The translations under genes were made by a program, and so were the position numbers. This document shows, piece after piece, positions 45,701 to 58,530 of a DNA stretch of 64,000 nt. The notes under the pieces were generated by a model. The model did not search any database. It was not told the origin of the DNA and was given only the letters and a program-made list of their open reading frames with translations. Position 1 is the stretch's first letter, and each line of letters opens with the position of its first letter. This stretch comes from Takakia lepidozioides (lineage: Eukaryota > Streptophyta > Takakiopsida > Takakiales > Takakiaceae), in assembly GCA_030704615.1 (NCBI GenBank), contig CM060734.1:24364001-24428000 (forward strand). Direction: 5' to 3'.

Positions 45701-48700
45701 TTAAACTCATTCGATGCATATTCACCACCTTCCGATCGGAAGACTTTTATGTTCTTTCCTGTTTGCTCTTGAGCATATGCTTTATAGATTTTGAACTTGT
45801 CAAACACTTCATTCTTATGTTTTAGAAAGTAAATTACTGTGAAGCGTGATCTGTCATCTATAAATGTAACAAAATACCTTGCTCTTCCCATTGCTTGGTT
45901 TGCATGGGACCACATATATTTGAATGAATAAGTTCGAGCACATGAGTTGCACGAGTACCTCCACCTTGTGGAAATGCTTGGCGATGCTGCTTCCCTACCA
46001 TACAACTCTGGCATACAGACAATTCTCTTAAGTTATCCACTTAAACCAATAACCAATTCTTTAATTTGCATGTCTTTTATGATTTTCAAATTTTTTAAGT
46101 GACCCAATATCTGATGCCATAGTAGAGCCTGATTTTCCTCTTTTGTTAATACGGAGAGACCAGACTTTGATGCAGGAACACCAACTCCAATTGGGTATAG
46201 TGCACCTTGCAATGAGCAAGCGATACCAGTCGGATTTCCTGCCCTTCTTATGGTACACTTATCTAGTGTAAACTCGAAGCTTGTTCCAGCTTGAGTCAAT
46301 TTACCAACGGACATCTCCCAGATATAATGGTATGGGAGAATCAAAATGTTAATAAGAACTCAACCATCCCCTGTGAGGAGACATATGCTGAGACGCACCA
46401 GAGTCTAGATACCATGTATATTTGGAAATGGTGCTGACAGACAAACAAGCACTAAACAACTGAATATCAATTGAATCACTAGAATTTGCCGTATTTGCTT
46501 GGGACTTGAATATCCAGTTGGCTCTAGTTGGCTCTATCTGTTACCTTAATTCTACATTCAGCAGCGATGTGCCCTTCTTATGACAATAGAAACAAGGCCT
46601 TTTCTTTTTCTTGGAGTCATTTCAAACATCAGATAAGCTTCCAATTCCTTCTTGATTTCTCTTGTTGGAATTTTGACCGAATCCATTTTGACTGGGACAA
46701 TTGCCTTTGTTCCACCTATTGTCTTTATTGCCTGGATGGCTTGTGTAGAATGTTGAAGATGACGCGTTCCCTTTTCTCGAGGAACTATTATTCATGGCTT
46801 CTTCCTGTTGTAGTCTTCCACATAACGTTGGATAAGACAGTTCAAGGGTTGTTACAAATGACCGCCATGAAGGAGGCAAACTCAGTAGGAGTTGTATTAG
46901 AGTCTCATCATCTGAGATCTCTCAACCGGCCGCAACCATGTGGTTTAGCATCCCTTGGAATGATTCCAAGAATGTTGTCACGGGTTCTCCCTCCTTCATT
47001 AGTTCCCATGAATTTCTTCTTAAGCATCAACGGCGTCGCTTTATCAGTATGTTCATAGAGCGACAACCAGCATGTAGCCCAGTGGTAATGGGCACATACA
47101 ACGTTGGATGTGGTTGTGGGTTCAAACCACCGTCTGGTGTGTCATAAAGGTGTCCACCTTCCTGCTGGAAGGCAGTAGCCCTTGGGGGTCAAGTGACACC
47201 ATAAGTTAGTTACGCTCCATTGGGGAAGGCGTCATACTTTGTTCATAGAGCCTCGTAAAGTATTCCTAAACTTCACTGGCCGTTTCAAGATTTTTGACCA
47301 TCGCTAACTAACTGTTTCCACAGTTCATAAGGATGTCACACTTGGCTCTAGTGTTCTTAAATTGTCAAGCCTTATGCTCATATCAACTGGCCCTAGGTTT
47401 TGTTCAACCCCTTTTACTACATTCAGCAAATCATTTCTTAGCAGCTAAATTTCGATTTTTATTTTCCAAATTGTGAAATTTGTGCTATTTAGTTCTTCAA
47501 TCATTATGGAACGATGCTAAGAAGGTACGAGATGCCTTGGTAGACCCTGATTGTTAGATCAGATTAGTACCACGGACCAACAGTGCTTATGGTTGATGGT
47601 GTGCACTGATCGTTGGATCATATTAGTACCACGGACCAAGTAGAACTGCTTACCTTTCTCTTTTGATAAGAGAATGAAAACACATTCCAAATGAGAATAT
47701 TGTATCTATGTTTTCTGTGAATCTACTAGAGAATGAGCCCAGTATGAAAGAGAATGCTCATCTCTATCTTTTCCTATAATCCAGCTCAGATACCATGTAA
47801 GAAATTACATAGGATCTACTCTCATAGCATGTCATAAGATAAGATAAAGATAAAGTTTCACATAAGTTCAGTCGAGGTGTAGAGAAGTTCTAGCTCACGA
47901 GCTTCGACTTTTTCGCGAAGAAAATGATAGCGAGATCAATATGCTTAGATCGGTCATGAAACCGCGGGTTCTTGGTAAGGGCAATACAGGACTGATTGTC
48001 ACAATATAGTTGAGTACTGCCAAGCTGCGTAAAACCGATTTCGGAGAGAAGTTGTCGAAGCCAGATAGACTCCTTAGCAGCAGAGGCAGCAGCAATGTAT
48101 TCGGGACTCTGTGGAAGATAAAGCCACAGTGGGTTGTTTCCGACTTTGCCAGATAGAGATGGGGAGAGAGCTCCACCATACGTCAGCCCAACTTGGTGGG
48201 AGAATTTGAGATACCTTAAGACACGCTTGACAGCCGTCCAATGAATTTGGCCAGGATTAGACATGAACTGAGCTAGATGCCCAACTGTAAAAGAAAGGTC
48301 AGGTCTGGTGCAGGTGACTAAATACATGAGACTACCTATGGCATTGGCATATGGAACAGAGGCCATAATTACTTTCTCAGAATCACTGGTAGGCATCATA
48401 GACGTGGAAAGTTTGATGCCAGCTTCCATAGGAGTAAGGACGGGCTTACAATCAGCCATGTTAAATTTATGTAAAATGTCATAGATGTACTTATCTTGAC
48501 ATAAGAAAATTTCCTTAGTATGACGATTGCGTTTGAGCTGGATACCAAGGATGTATTCAAGATCACCATTATCGGTCATATGGAACGCTTGAGCCATGAT
48601 AGATTTGGCTTCGCCCAAAAACTTTTGATTGTTGGAGACCAATAGTAGATCATCCACATAAAGACCCAAAACAACAAAAAATGCCTTGGACCGCTTAAGA

Positions 48701-51700
48701 TATACATTGGAGTCAGAGCCACATTTAGAGTAGCCAGTCTGAAGTAAGTGATGATTAAATCGGTCATACCAGACACGAGGGGCCTGTTTAAGTCCGTAGA
48801 GAGACTTGGGTAATCGACACACTTTGTGAGCTTGACCAGGCTGGATGAAACCTTCAGGTTGCTCAAGATAAAGTTCTTCATTCAAATGGCCATTTAGAAA
48901 TGCCGTGGTGACATCCATGTGATGAAGATGGAAGTCGTGTACAGCTGCAAGAGAAATTAGAACCCTTAAAGAGGTCAATTTAACAACAGGGGAAAAGGTT
49001 TCGGCATAATCAATGCCTTCCTCCTGGGTATACCCCCGAGCCACCAACCGTGCTTTAAACCTAGCAAGAGTTCCATCTGAGTTGTATTTCCTACGAAAAA
49101 TCCATTTGTTTGTAACCACGGATCTATTGGGGGGTCTCTCAACGAATTGCCAAGTCTTGTTTTCGAGTAATGAGTTATACTCTGCTTGCATGGCGGCTCT
49201 CCACTGTGAAGCATGAGGGCTAGCTAGTGCTTCAGAAACAGTGGAAGGATCAGTAACACCTGAAGCTAAGAATGCAGAAGCATAAAAATTCTCATCTCGG
49301 AATCTATTAGACTTCCAAGTGCCTTTGGTGGATCGCTCAGATCTCTGAGAACCATCAGCAACTGGCGATGAGTTGCGAGGTGTAGTCGAGAGAGAGGATG
49401 TACCAGAATGAGACTGTCTGGCTTTAGAAAGACGTGAAACTGATTCAGTTAAAATTTCAGGAGGGGTAAGTGGTGGTGTAGCCTCCAGGTCAGGGGCAGT
49501 TAGTTGGAGTGGTGTGACTACTGGCAGTGGAAGAGGAACCTGATTAACAGGACTAGGTGGGATGACCTCCATCACTTCATAGTCGTCTTCCTCCATTGGT
49601 AAATCATCACTGGTAGAGGACGTTGAGGCTCCCCCTGAAAGGGAAGAGTCCTCGTCGAAAATAACACTCCGGATTTGTTACTGGATTATAAAGCTTATAA
49701 CCCTTCATTCCTAGAGATTCACCATAACCAATAAAAATACATTTATTGGCTTTAGAATCAAGCTTCTTTCGTAACTCATCAGGAATGTGTTCATAAGCTG
49801 GACTCCCAAATATCCTAAGATGTGTAATATCAGGCTTGGTGCCAGCCCAGGCTTCGAAAGGAGTCTTGCCGGATAATGAGGAGGTAAAGGACACATTCTG
49901 AAGATAGCAAGCTGTAGAAACTGCTTCAGCCCAAAATGAGTTTGGTAATGAAGCAGATTTCATCATACTGCGAGCAGCCTCTACTAATGTCCTATTCTTA
50001 CGTTCCGAAACTCCGTTTCGACTTTGATTATATGAAACAGCGAATTGTCATTGTATACCATGAATTATACAAAAATTGTTAAATTCAGTGGATTTATATT
50101 CACCACCGTTGTCAGAACGAAGAATTTTAATTCGACATCCTGTTTGGTTTTCAACTAAGGCCTTATAATTCTGAAATTTAGAAAAAAACTTCAGATTTCT
50201 TCTTGAGGTAGTAAACTACTGTGTGACGAGAGAAGTCATCAATAAATATAACAAAGTAGATAGCACCGCCAATTGAGGGAGTCTGCATAGGACCACAGAC
50301 ATCTGAGTGAACTAACTCTAAGAGTGATTTGGCTCGAGTTGCATTAGTAGGGAAACTGGATTTATGATGTTTCCCTAGAATACAGCCCTCACATATAGGC
50401 AGTGATTTATCTAGAGTCGGAAAACCTATGACCAAGTCATGTTGGTGCATATGTTTTAGGGCATTATAATGAAGATGCCCTAAACGATGGTGCCACTTAA
50501 TAGTGTTGTGCGTAGTAGACTTTGAGATGGCAGTCTCAGAGATTGTAAATTGGCACTAAGACCTTTTCCAATAGGGTATAACCTACCAACTTCTTGGGAT
50601 TTAAAGATAATCTCTTTGCCAGTAGAAGTCATTGTAGTAAGAATACAATACCCACAACTGAATTGCACAGTACTATTGCCTGTGCAGGTGATTTGACCTT
50701 CAGACAATAGATTTTTGGCAAGTGTAGGTATATATAATACGTCGGAGATAATAATAACTTGACCAGTGGATAGTTGTATCGACACATGGCCAAATCCAAT
50801 GGCTTTATGTTGGCTATCATCCCCCAAATGTATTATTTGTGGTGTAGACAGTAAGTCATACTCCTGAAACAAATCCTTTCTAAAAGTCATATGCTGAGAT
50901 GCTCCAGAATCTAAGTACCAAGTCTCTTGAAAATCGGGACTGTTGTCAGAGACAGATGTCCACAGTTGAAGATGCTTCTCAGATGAAGAAGCAATATTAG
51001 CACTTGAGGCTAGAGGCTTTTGAGTACTAGAGGCTCGATCTCTAGCCCTTTTTCGACATTCAGGAGCTATGTGCCCCTTTTTATGACAATAGTGGCATTC
51101 CACCATTGTTTTATCCCAATTACGGGAAGATTCACTGAGGTCTTTTCTCTTTGTATTTAACTGACCAACAGGATTTTAGTTTGAACCTTCAAAGACCGAA
51201 GCCTTAGTATATTGAAGCTGTCGTTTCTGCAATGATTTAGCACCTTTAGTAAAGAATGCTGTTGTTTTGTTTGCAGAATTATCATCTTTTATCATTCCTT
51301 CTTCTTGTAACATGTTTTCTATCAAATTTGTTACAGTTAGTGTTGGAATGCTACTTTGTGTGGACACAAAGGATCGCCAAGAAGAAGGCAAGGCTGCAAG
51401 AAGAAGCATAATTTCATGCTTTTCTTCCAGTTCCAGACCAGCAGTGGATGCCTCGTCAAGAACAGTTTGCCATTCTTCTATGAAATTGGTGATTGACTGA
51501 TTGTCAGCCACAGTTAAGTTTATAATCTTCTTATGAATTGCAACTTGACACGCTCTGTTAGTGTGTTGATAGGTTGCCTTAAGCTTTTCCCAGATCTGAT
51601 GTGAGGTTTTAACCCCTCTAACCAATGGAAGTTGACGATCTGAGCAATTTAAAATTATTTCGGCACGAGCCTTGGAGTCTTTCAACTTCCAAGCATTCTG

Positions 51701-54700
51701 AAGATCAGTATCTCCATCGCCTGGATCAGGGTCAGTGCCATCTACTACTCCCCACATATCTGATCGTGTGAGTATCATTTCAACCTTAATGCTCCAAGTT
51801 GAATAGTTGACGCTTGTCAACTTTTCAATTTGGTATGCACGTGAAGACGAGACTGCGGTAGCCACCATGAGATATATCTGCGACGTTGGAGACAGATTTA
51901 TTCAATGGCAGAGGGTTAGCTCTTGCTCCCACAGACTCACAAAAAACTAGGATTTACAGGTTAGCTAGAGCTCTGATACCATGTGAGAGAGATAACTGTA
52001 AAACCATTGTGTGTTTTGTATATATTAACAGTTATATACAGGGAAAGGGCTAAGGCCCTTTGAGAACGTCAAGGGTTGCAACTATCCAACTAGGGATGCA
52101 ACTGTCCAACTACCAATCATTAACAACTACGTAAATCACATCTCTTGATATGAAGAGTTCAATCCACATAGACAGAATGAGCGAGGATGTTGCTGACGTG
52201 TGTGATAACACTTCATCAAAGTCAAGTACTCTCACTTGTGTGTCTGTTACTCTCAGATACTAAAGTCTTCTTTTGCGTTCGATCCCATCTGAAAATCCTT
52301 CCCCTGTGTCCCCCTCACCCTCGATTTTCAAGGAATGGCAGGTGTATAGTTGGAAAAAGTGGGAGGTGGAAGCACGTGCAGAGAAGTACCATAATTTGTC
52401 AGGTACCCTTACAGCCTTGTGTATCTCTGAGTACAAGAAGATGAAACATAGAGAGTCCAGGGAGTCCTTCCTGTGAATTCTGGATCCATATCTGTGTAGC
52501 TAAGTCTGTTTTCTTTTCAACTAAAAATAAACGCAAAAAACGTTGTACTTTAGGGACATCGGAACGTGAGGACAAAAATATCATTCAATGTACAATTCTT
52601 GACAATTCAAGTGTCATTCCTCCTCCAAATCCTCTTCTTCACTCATCCATTGTACAGATTAGCGAAGAGGGATGCCAGAGACAGACAGAAGCGAAGAGAG
52701 CCAGGAGAGAAGCGAAAAAAAATTTAGGGCTATGTATTTTTTACGTTCGCTCAAGCGTTTTCGAACGTGACTTTGAATAACGCTTTGAGAACGCGTTCCC
52801 CAAGGTCGGAAACGCGTTCGCGGTGACTTAGGTGTGCAGGACATTATAAACAGACAAGGACGATGGGATGTTCTCTAAATATGAATTCATGCTATAATTT
52901 TCATATAGAAGGGTATATGCAGAGCTTGAAACTTCACAGGGGTGCTTCTTGGTAAATTGCAGGTCTTTAAATCTATACAAGTTGTCCATATCAGATGATT
53001 CTATTGAATAATTATAATAAGTTCTGACGAGGGTAACTGGCATGCAGAGATAACGAGACAACTAACAATGAAAAGGCAGTCGACATTTGTGCTCTACCAC
53101 ACCTCTAAAGCCTGGAGCAAGTCAAAGCTTCTTGTCTGGGTGGTCAGTCCCTCTTTTCGCTTTAAATTTGTCAAGATTCAGTGGAATATCATCTGGCTGT
53201 GGGCTGCCAGTCACAATTGTAGTAAAAAAAGAAAAGCGAGACCTTTGACAATCACAAACTGGACACTTTGTTCTGGTTGCAAGGTTTGCTTCTTGCGCCA
53301 ATTTGGGCAATCTGTGACAAGGGCTGACTACCTAGCACTGCGACTGGGATTTATCACTGTGAGTCTCCCAATATATGTGGCCTGAAGACTTTCATATTGA
53401 CATGTTCCTTGCAATCACTTTCTCCCAAGGAATTTGATAACTGAGCATTACTCAGTTCAAAGGGTTAATGTACTATCTTTCCTCCAGAAATTCTTAGGAG
53501 TATTTAGAAAGGGTAGATTGTATGAGTACTGACTGGGCATAAGGCTCTGAGAATTGCAGAAACACAACACAGGACTCAAATACGATTTCCACAGCTACAT
53601 GATTCGGTCAATGGAAGACGAATTCAAAGAGATTGTTGGTATAAGGTGCGAGTTTTTCTCTGTCAACAGTTCATGAATCTGATAGCTGTACTTGAATGCT
53701 ACCCAAGTCACCAGCGTCATGCATGTAGAGTTTAAGAGGGAACTGTTTATAGGTCTACTGGATATTATCCCTCCAGGAATTAGTTATATGTATGAGGCTG
53801 CACAATACGAGCAGCGCACGATTATGGTATGTTCGACCAGTTCTTATTACATCGATATCCCTGCATAGCATGTCAAGGGATTGCTGGGGGCTGTGGCATG
53901 GCAGTGCTCCCTTGTGGGGATTTGTGGTTGCCTTCATGCTCTTCAATGTTGAAGGTAAGGCTCTTGAAGACCACAGAAGTAACTGAAAATACAGACCTCA
54001 GGGAGACAAATTAAATTGTTCCTTTCCTGCATTTGCTCGAGATCCACCTTGTTTTACATTGCATTGACCTGCATCTTTGTTTCTCATCTAGTCATGCCTA
54101 CCTTCAAGGTTTTTCTCAAGAACATCAGCTTATATTGGGCCCACATAAATCCTGTGAGCCCCTATGTGGACTTCCTAAAGTTTTCCTCTTACGAGGCTCA
54201 TGGACTTGAGGAATCTCTCGCTCGAGATAAAGGACTAGATTTTGGGCTTCTAATTTTTAGGCCCCACTTTTTTTCTTGGTTCTTTTTAGGTCCCATAAGC
54301 TCAAAGTTGAGCTTTCCATGGACGTCATAGAGTTTTTTTCTTTCTGTCCTGCCTGTCTCGGCTTCGAAAAAGTCTGTAGACCGCGTGCCCGTTACTGGGT
54401 ATCCATCATTACCACCTCGTTGAGGTTGAAATTTTCTAGCATCTACACTTCTTGATGCATAGTCTTGAAATTGGGGCATTGTACACAGGGGCCAACTTCT
54501 ACTTCTGGCTTTCATTCATCCCAGTCATTGTAAGACCCTCCTTCCCTTCCTTGAACTGCATGAAGTGCCCCTTGTTCAACGTTCCTTGAATTTGGATCAG
54601 GAGACTTTCTCACTTGAGTCTTCTAAGTTCACAGCACAAATCGCCAGGGGCACATATATATGTAGAAATATTTATGCAAAGAGGATCGAAACGAAAGTGA

Positions 54701-56626
54701 GTCTAGCCACAAGGGGCACTGATCATGCACACAGAGAACCAGTGGGCACTGAGGGGGAGAAATTATGTCAATTATATGCTGCTTCAGTCGGACATCGCAC
54801 GGTGTACCCAGCTTCATAATAAGCACGCCTCTTTGTGGAGGGGAATGACTTGTGTGCGGTACCTACTCTTGAATTTCGCAGCTGGTGTTACTGGTGGGTG
54901 CGAAGTTGCAGCATGTGATAGCACGGCTAGCTTTGGAAAATGCGGGCGTGACAGGACCCTACGTCGGTGCCAAGCTGAAGCCTCGGAATGAGCTATTTTG
55001 GTTCAAGCGTCCAGAACTTCTACTCTATTTGATACATTTCATTCTCTTTCAGGTGTAAGACTCGTGTAAGATTAATTGTCTTTCTTGTGTCCATCTGATG
55101 CTATCAGCTCGGCCAACGTAACGTGCCTTGATTTTCGAACATGTAGATGTACGTTTATATTTATATGTGTGTGTCTGGGTGTTTAGTTAATATATTGACT
55201 TCTATGTACAGCACAAGATGTGGTATTGGGAGGCAGGGAATGAATTCATGAATGTTACAGTGATTGGAAGTGGCTATACAGGCCCAAGGAATAACCGGAC
55301 TTAGGATCACTTCAAGGTACATGCAAGTGTTTGGTTTTATTCTCTTGAGTTGACGAGCTCGTTTTTGCAGACTGCATTTGAGCTGGCATCGTTCTTCTGG
55401 TTTTGGGTACGTTTCAACTAAATTATCGTTCACAACATTGCCATGGTTGAGTATCTTCAAGATCTGAAATGCAGATTCTGTATAGATGCCTGTAGTTATT
55501 ATAGTTCAAGCATGTTCTTTTTGTCTCATTAAATTGAAGCAGCCATTACCTGGGGAGACAAATGGATCATGTCCCGATAGATACGTATAAATGTTTGGCT
55601 TCGCCTGGGCTTTGCGCGATGGTGACATTGTATGTCTTCTGCAGTGGCAATTTTCATTGAACACGTGCTATCTAGAGAACCGAGGTCGTGTTTACACTCG
55701 ACTTGTGCTTGGGTGTGTATTCATACAACCACATATCTACAAAATTACAAAATATATGCACGCACACTAATATGATCTCTATATAATTTACAATGCAAGT
55801 TGCTTAGAGAAGAGCTCTCTATGTATCTAAACCCCACTTCTTATATGTACACCCCAGGAACTTAGAGAGGGGAAGCAAGACCAGAAAGGATATACGTAGG
55901 CTGCTTCATCTGATGTAAGGAGTAGACATGTAGATGGGTGGATTCGCAGAAGAAACGAGTTCAACTTTAGAGTTTTTTGTCAATCAAGCATGATGCAGGC
56001 TTGCAGTACAAACTTTTTGCAGCTTCAGTACACTGCCTCTCTACGCATTGGTTACTCAGGTAAGGTCGCTTGTACCTTCGTTTGACTCAGGATTGCTTTT
56101 CAGCACTTGGTGGAACTACAGCTGCACTGCCACAGGGGCAGTGACAACTTAATTTGGGACGGTATCAATTGCCTGTTTCTCAATCAACCCATTAGATGCT
56201 CCTGAACCAGTACCATCTATTGGGTCGGTTGTGGGTGGATCCCCAGATGGTCCTGGCCGGCCCAGTTAGATCAGTTGTCGTGAATTTCCCAGCTTGATAG
56301 ATTACAGAGTCACTGACACGTCTTGGGGGCCTCAGATGGGAAGTTACTACAAGCAAGCAATATTCCAGGTTGGGATAAAAAATTCTCTTCATATCTGGCG
56401 TAACACTGCAAGGAGGAGAGCGAGATTGGCTTCTCTGTCAGACCATTCAGCGACCAGCGCGAGGTCGGATAAAGGCGCTCATAGAAGCAGCAACAAAACC
56501 CCCACCCATGAGATAACTTTCACATCAAACGAAACCGGAGATCCCAAGGAGGCCGAGGAATATCTAGCTCCACTGGACTTGACACAGAGCACACTCCAGG
56601 AACAAGCTGGGACGTGCCACAGGTAG
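42785..56626 (+). CDS. MLO: MLO-family seven-transmembrane protein, 15 exons, complete
   Basis: MLO proteins are plant plasma-membrane proteins with seven membrane spans and a C-terminal calmodulin-binding site; they act in pathogen response, pollen-tube and root signalling. Exons: 42785-42916, 43661-43718, 43916-44208, 44372-44488, 52342-52402, 53048-53142, 53284-53358, 53560-53645, 53905-53954, 54489-54529, 54882-55052, 55371-55406, 55645-55712, 55999-56059 and 56336-56626. They total 1635 nt with all phases matching: 544 residues and a TAG. Family blocks are [10 protein letters not shown]-like [137 protein letters not shown] and [17 protein letters not shown]. An amphipathic helix ([16 protein letters not shown]) follows for calmodulin. 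Intron 4 is 7.85 kb because copia elements sit in it. No lesion was found. Confidence 0.96.
44561..44846 (-). mobile_element. Left LTR (3' LTR) of copia element B
   Basis: The 286-bp sequence begins TGTAAGAAATTACACAAG and ends GTCATTTCA on the plus strand, so it has TG...CA ends. It is followed by a pyrimidine run (ATATTCCCCCTTAA), the complement of a polypurine tract. Its first 45 bp return at 47796, next to a primer-binding site, which confirms LTR identity. Confidence 0.8.
44847..47795 (-). pseudogene. Ty1/copia element B, internal region, reverse transcriptase deleted
   Basis: The minus strand encodes, from high to low coordinates: the end of Gag ([18 protein letters not shown], 46879) and a zinc knuckle [14 protein letters not shown] (about 46560-46600); the protease motif [12 protein letters not shown] (about 46400); a pre-integrase domain ([20 protein letters not shown], 46100); the integrase core ([20 protein letters not shown], then SEGGEYAS and [19 protein letters not shown], 45620-45990); and the integrase tail [13 protein letters not shown] and [10 protein letters not shown] (45089-45600). 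Between 45089 and the LTR there are only 240 bp, so reverse transcriptase and RNase H are missing. A primer-binding site for initiator tRNA-Met (GCTCAGATACCA on the plus strand, 47784-47795) adjoins the right LTR. Stops and frame changes are common. It lies antisense in MLO intron 4. Confidence 0.88.
47062..47240 (+). mobile_element. tRNA-derived SINE inside copia element B
   Basis: A 179-bp unit has an A box TAGCCCAGTGG (47075-47085) and a B box GGTTCAAACC (47119-47128). It is flanked by perfect 11-bp direct repeats GTTCATAGAGC at 47051-47061 and 47241-47251. These are a target-site duplication, so the insertion limits are well supported. The 3' end is a short CATACTTT. It sits antisense to the Gag region of the copia element and so is younger than it. 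Confidence 0.85.
47796..47842 (-). mobile_element. Truncated right LTR (5' LTR) of copia element B
   Basis: The first 45 bp match the left LTR at 44561 with about four differences (TGTAAGAAATTACATAGG start). The match ends abruptly in an AAGATAAGATAAAG run at about 47840. The 3' end of copia element A follows directly, so most of this LTR and the 3' LTR of element A have been lost at the junction. Confidence 0.75.
47890..51868 (-). pseudogene. Ty1/copia element A, gag-pol, nearly complete but broken
   Basis: Minus-strand order: Gag (51868-51176; [31 protein letters not shown]); a TAA; zinc knuckle [14 protein letters not shown] (51097-51056); protease DSGASQHMT (about 50900); pre-integrase with HH-CC type residues ([16 protein letters not shown], 50390); integrase core ([29 protein letters not shown], about 50100-50280) with an in-frame stop near 50048; integrase tail ([20 protein letters not shown], 49850); and a frame change near 49670. 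The reverse transcriptase/RNase H frame follows at 49596-47890, with [36 protein letters not shown] and the catalytic [10 protein letters not shown]. RNase H lacks the segment around its first catalytic Asp: the reading jumps from [12 protein letters not shown] to [12 protein letters not shown]. The copy cannot move on its own. Confidence 0.93.
51970..52170 (-). mobile_element. Primer-binding site and 5' LTR of copia element A
   Basis: Read on the minus strand, TGGTATCAGAGC (51981-51970) is the initiator tRNA-Met primer-binding site usual for plant copia elements. The LTR starts at 51982 with TGTGAGAGAGATAAC on the plus strand. Its outer end is near 52170 but uncertain, because the partner LTR is missing. 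A TATA-like TGTATATAACTG lies inside, read on the minus strand. Confidence 0.75.
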
Positions 56627-57352
56627 CTAATTATGTGCTTCATCTCATACGTATGGATGGCAGTGTGAAACACTGAAAACACTACAGTCTGCCCTGGATA
56701 AATGTGAACGGTCTGGTAGTAGAAAAAAAGTAACATTCAGACAAGTTTAACACATTAACAGTTAGGGAGGGATTAATAAAGGACATTTATATTTTTTAAA
56801 TGACACTTACACAACATCCATTTCTTTTACACGAGTAATTGGAGGCACAATCTCAATACCAGATACTTGCAAAACATATGATGTAGGTACAACTAGCACA
56901 TAGGCAATCTTATCTCTCAAAAACAACCTCCAGGTCAAATCTAGAAACGCTAAACATGTATTTTGTTGTGTTGTATTAGCTTCTAATCACAATACTATTA
57001 ATGATTACTTTCTAATCCTTACTACATGATTACCTTCTAATCCTATGATTGGTTATATTTTAGCATCTAATCTTATCTTAGCCTAGCTGGAGCTTAATTA
57101 TGGAGCTTATCTCAAGCTAGCTTGAGCATATCTGGTGGCCTTTATAATGGCCACGGGGTGGACCCTGCGAGCGGCGGGGGCGCGGGTAGGGTCAATCGGT
57201 GGCCATTATCGAACATAATCACAATGGGGGAGTATTCCTTGGGTTTGTAGCCCCAGATGTCGCTATCAGAGCTACGGTAGCCAAAGAAGACTTGCCACGT
57301 GGTGCAATATGGCAAACTCTCTTAACAAATGAAGGGCCAAACCCTGTGAAAC
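56627..57352. other. 3' flank of MLO and spacer
   Basis: No gene is recognised. 56760-57090 is AT-rich with repeated TTCTAATCC/CTAATC stretches. A short inverted repeat around GGTGGCC and GGCCACC lies at 57131-57215. Confidence 0.35.
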
Positions 57353-58530
57353 GTTGGGTTTGGGCCAACGGCACATGCTACCCTAGAGTCGGATACATAG
57401 AAGATTGCATTTGGGCTTAAATTAATGGCCTCGACATAGGAGATGCACTTGCCTACATAGGAAATTGCACTTGGTCTTAGATTTCACACATAAGCCAAAG
57501 GCGACGTAGGCTACACTCGAGGTCGCACTTGGGCCTCAACAGAGGACGCACTTACATATGAAATTGTACTTGGTCTTAGATTTCAATTCTTCACACACAT
57601 GGGCCAAAGGCACATGATACCCTAGAGGTCGCACTTGGGACGCACTTACATATGAAATTGTACTTGGTCTTAGATTTCAATTCTTCACACACATGGGCCA
57701 AAGGCACATGCTACCCTAGAGGTCGCACTTGGGCCTCGACATAGAGGATGCACTGGGATACATAGAAGATCTTACACTTGGGCTTAGATGACACTAGATC
57801 TTACACTTGGGCTTAGATGACACTAGATCTTACAGTTGGGCTTAGATTACACTGGACACTTGGGCCAACGGCACAGGCTACCCTAGTCAATATATGAATC
57901 GAGACGTTTGTTTTGTTTTATTTTGTAGCATCGTTGAGATCTCCCAAACCGCGGGCCCCAGCCCCGGTGCTTGGTGTCGTTGGAAAGCCCTCGGTGAGGA
58001 GGGGTGCACCGGCTTGGTCTCATGATTTTTGGACCAGCGGTGTGGGAGATCTGGAATTTCAAGTGCTTTGGGTCGTTGGAAATTTGAGAAAAATAGCAAA
58101 GTGGGCTTTGGATTAATGATTGGCCCTTCATGTGGGAGATTTGGAATTTCAAATACTTTTGGTCGCTGGAAATTCGCAAAAAATAGCAAAGTGGATATAT
58201 CAACATATGAAGCCTCGACAGGGGAGATTGCAAAAATAGCAAAGTGGGCAATGACATTGAGATCTCCCAAATTGTAGGTCTTTGGATACATTGGGGATTG
58301 CAGTGGACACTGGAGGTCACACTTGGGCCTCTACATGGGAGATGGAGTCACTGGGCTTAGATGGGCCTCGACATAGGAGACGCATTGGGATACATAGGAA
58401 ATTGCACTTGGTCTTAGATTTCAACTCTTCATACATGGGCCAAAGGCACATGCTACCCTAGACTCTAGAGGTCGCACTTGGGCCTCAACATAGGAGACGC
58501 ACTGGGATACATAGAAGATCTTACACTTGG
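57353..58530. repeat. Irregular tandem repeat, unit about 95-170 bp
   Basis: Units begin with TGGGCCAAAGGCACATGCTA or a variant (57359, 57494, 57601, 57696, 57862, 58436) and contain CCCTAGAGGTCGCACTTGGG, CTCGACATAGGAGACGCACT and TTGCACTTGGTCTTAGATTT. A different block (57903-58290), itself made of two to three copies of a GGAGATCTGGAATTTCAA unit, interrupts the array. The last unit runs straight into the Helitron reading frame at about 58530. Confidence 0.75.

Noticed and set aside
45690-45760. Integrase Asp to Glu change (RSEGGEY) in copia B as a novel active-site variant
   Set aside because: The block is also one residue short and the element is otherwise broken, so decay is the simpler reading.
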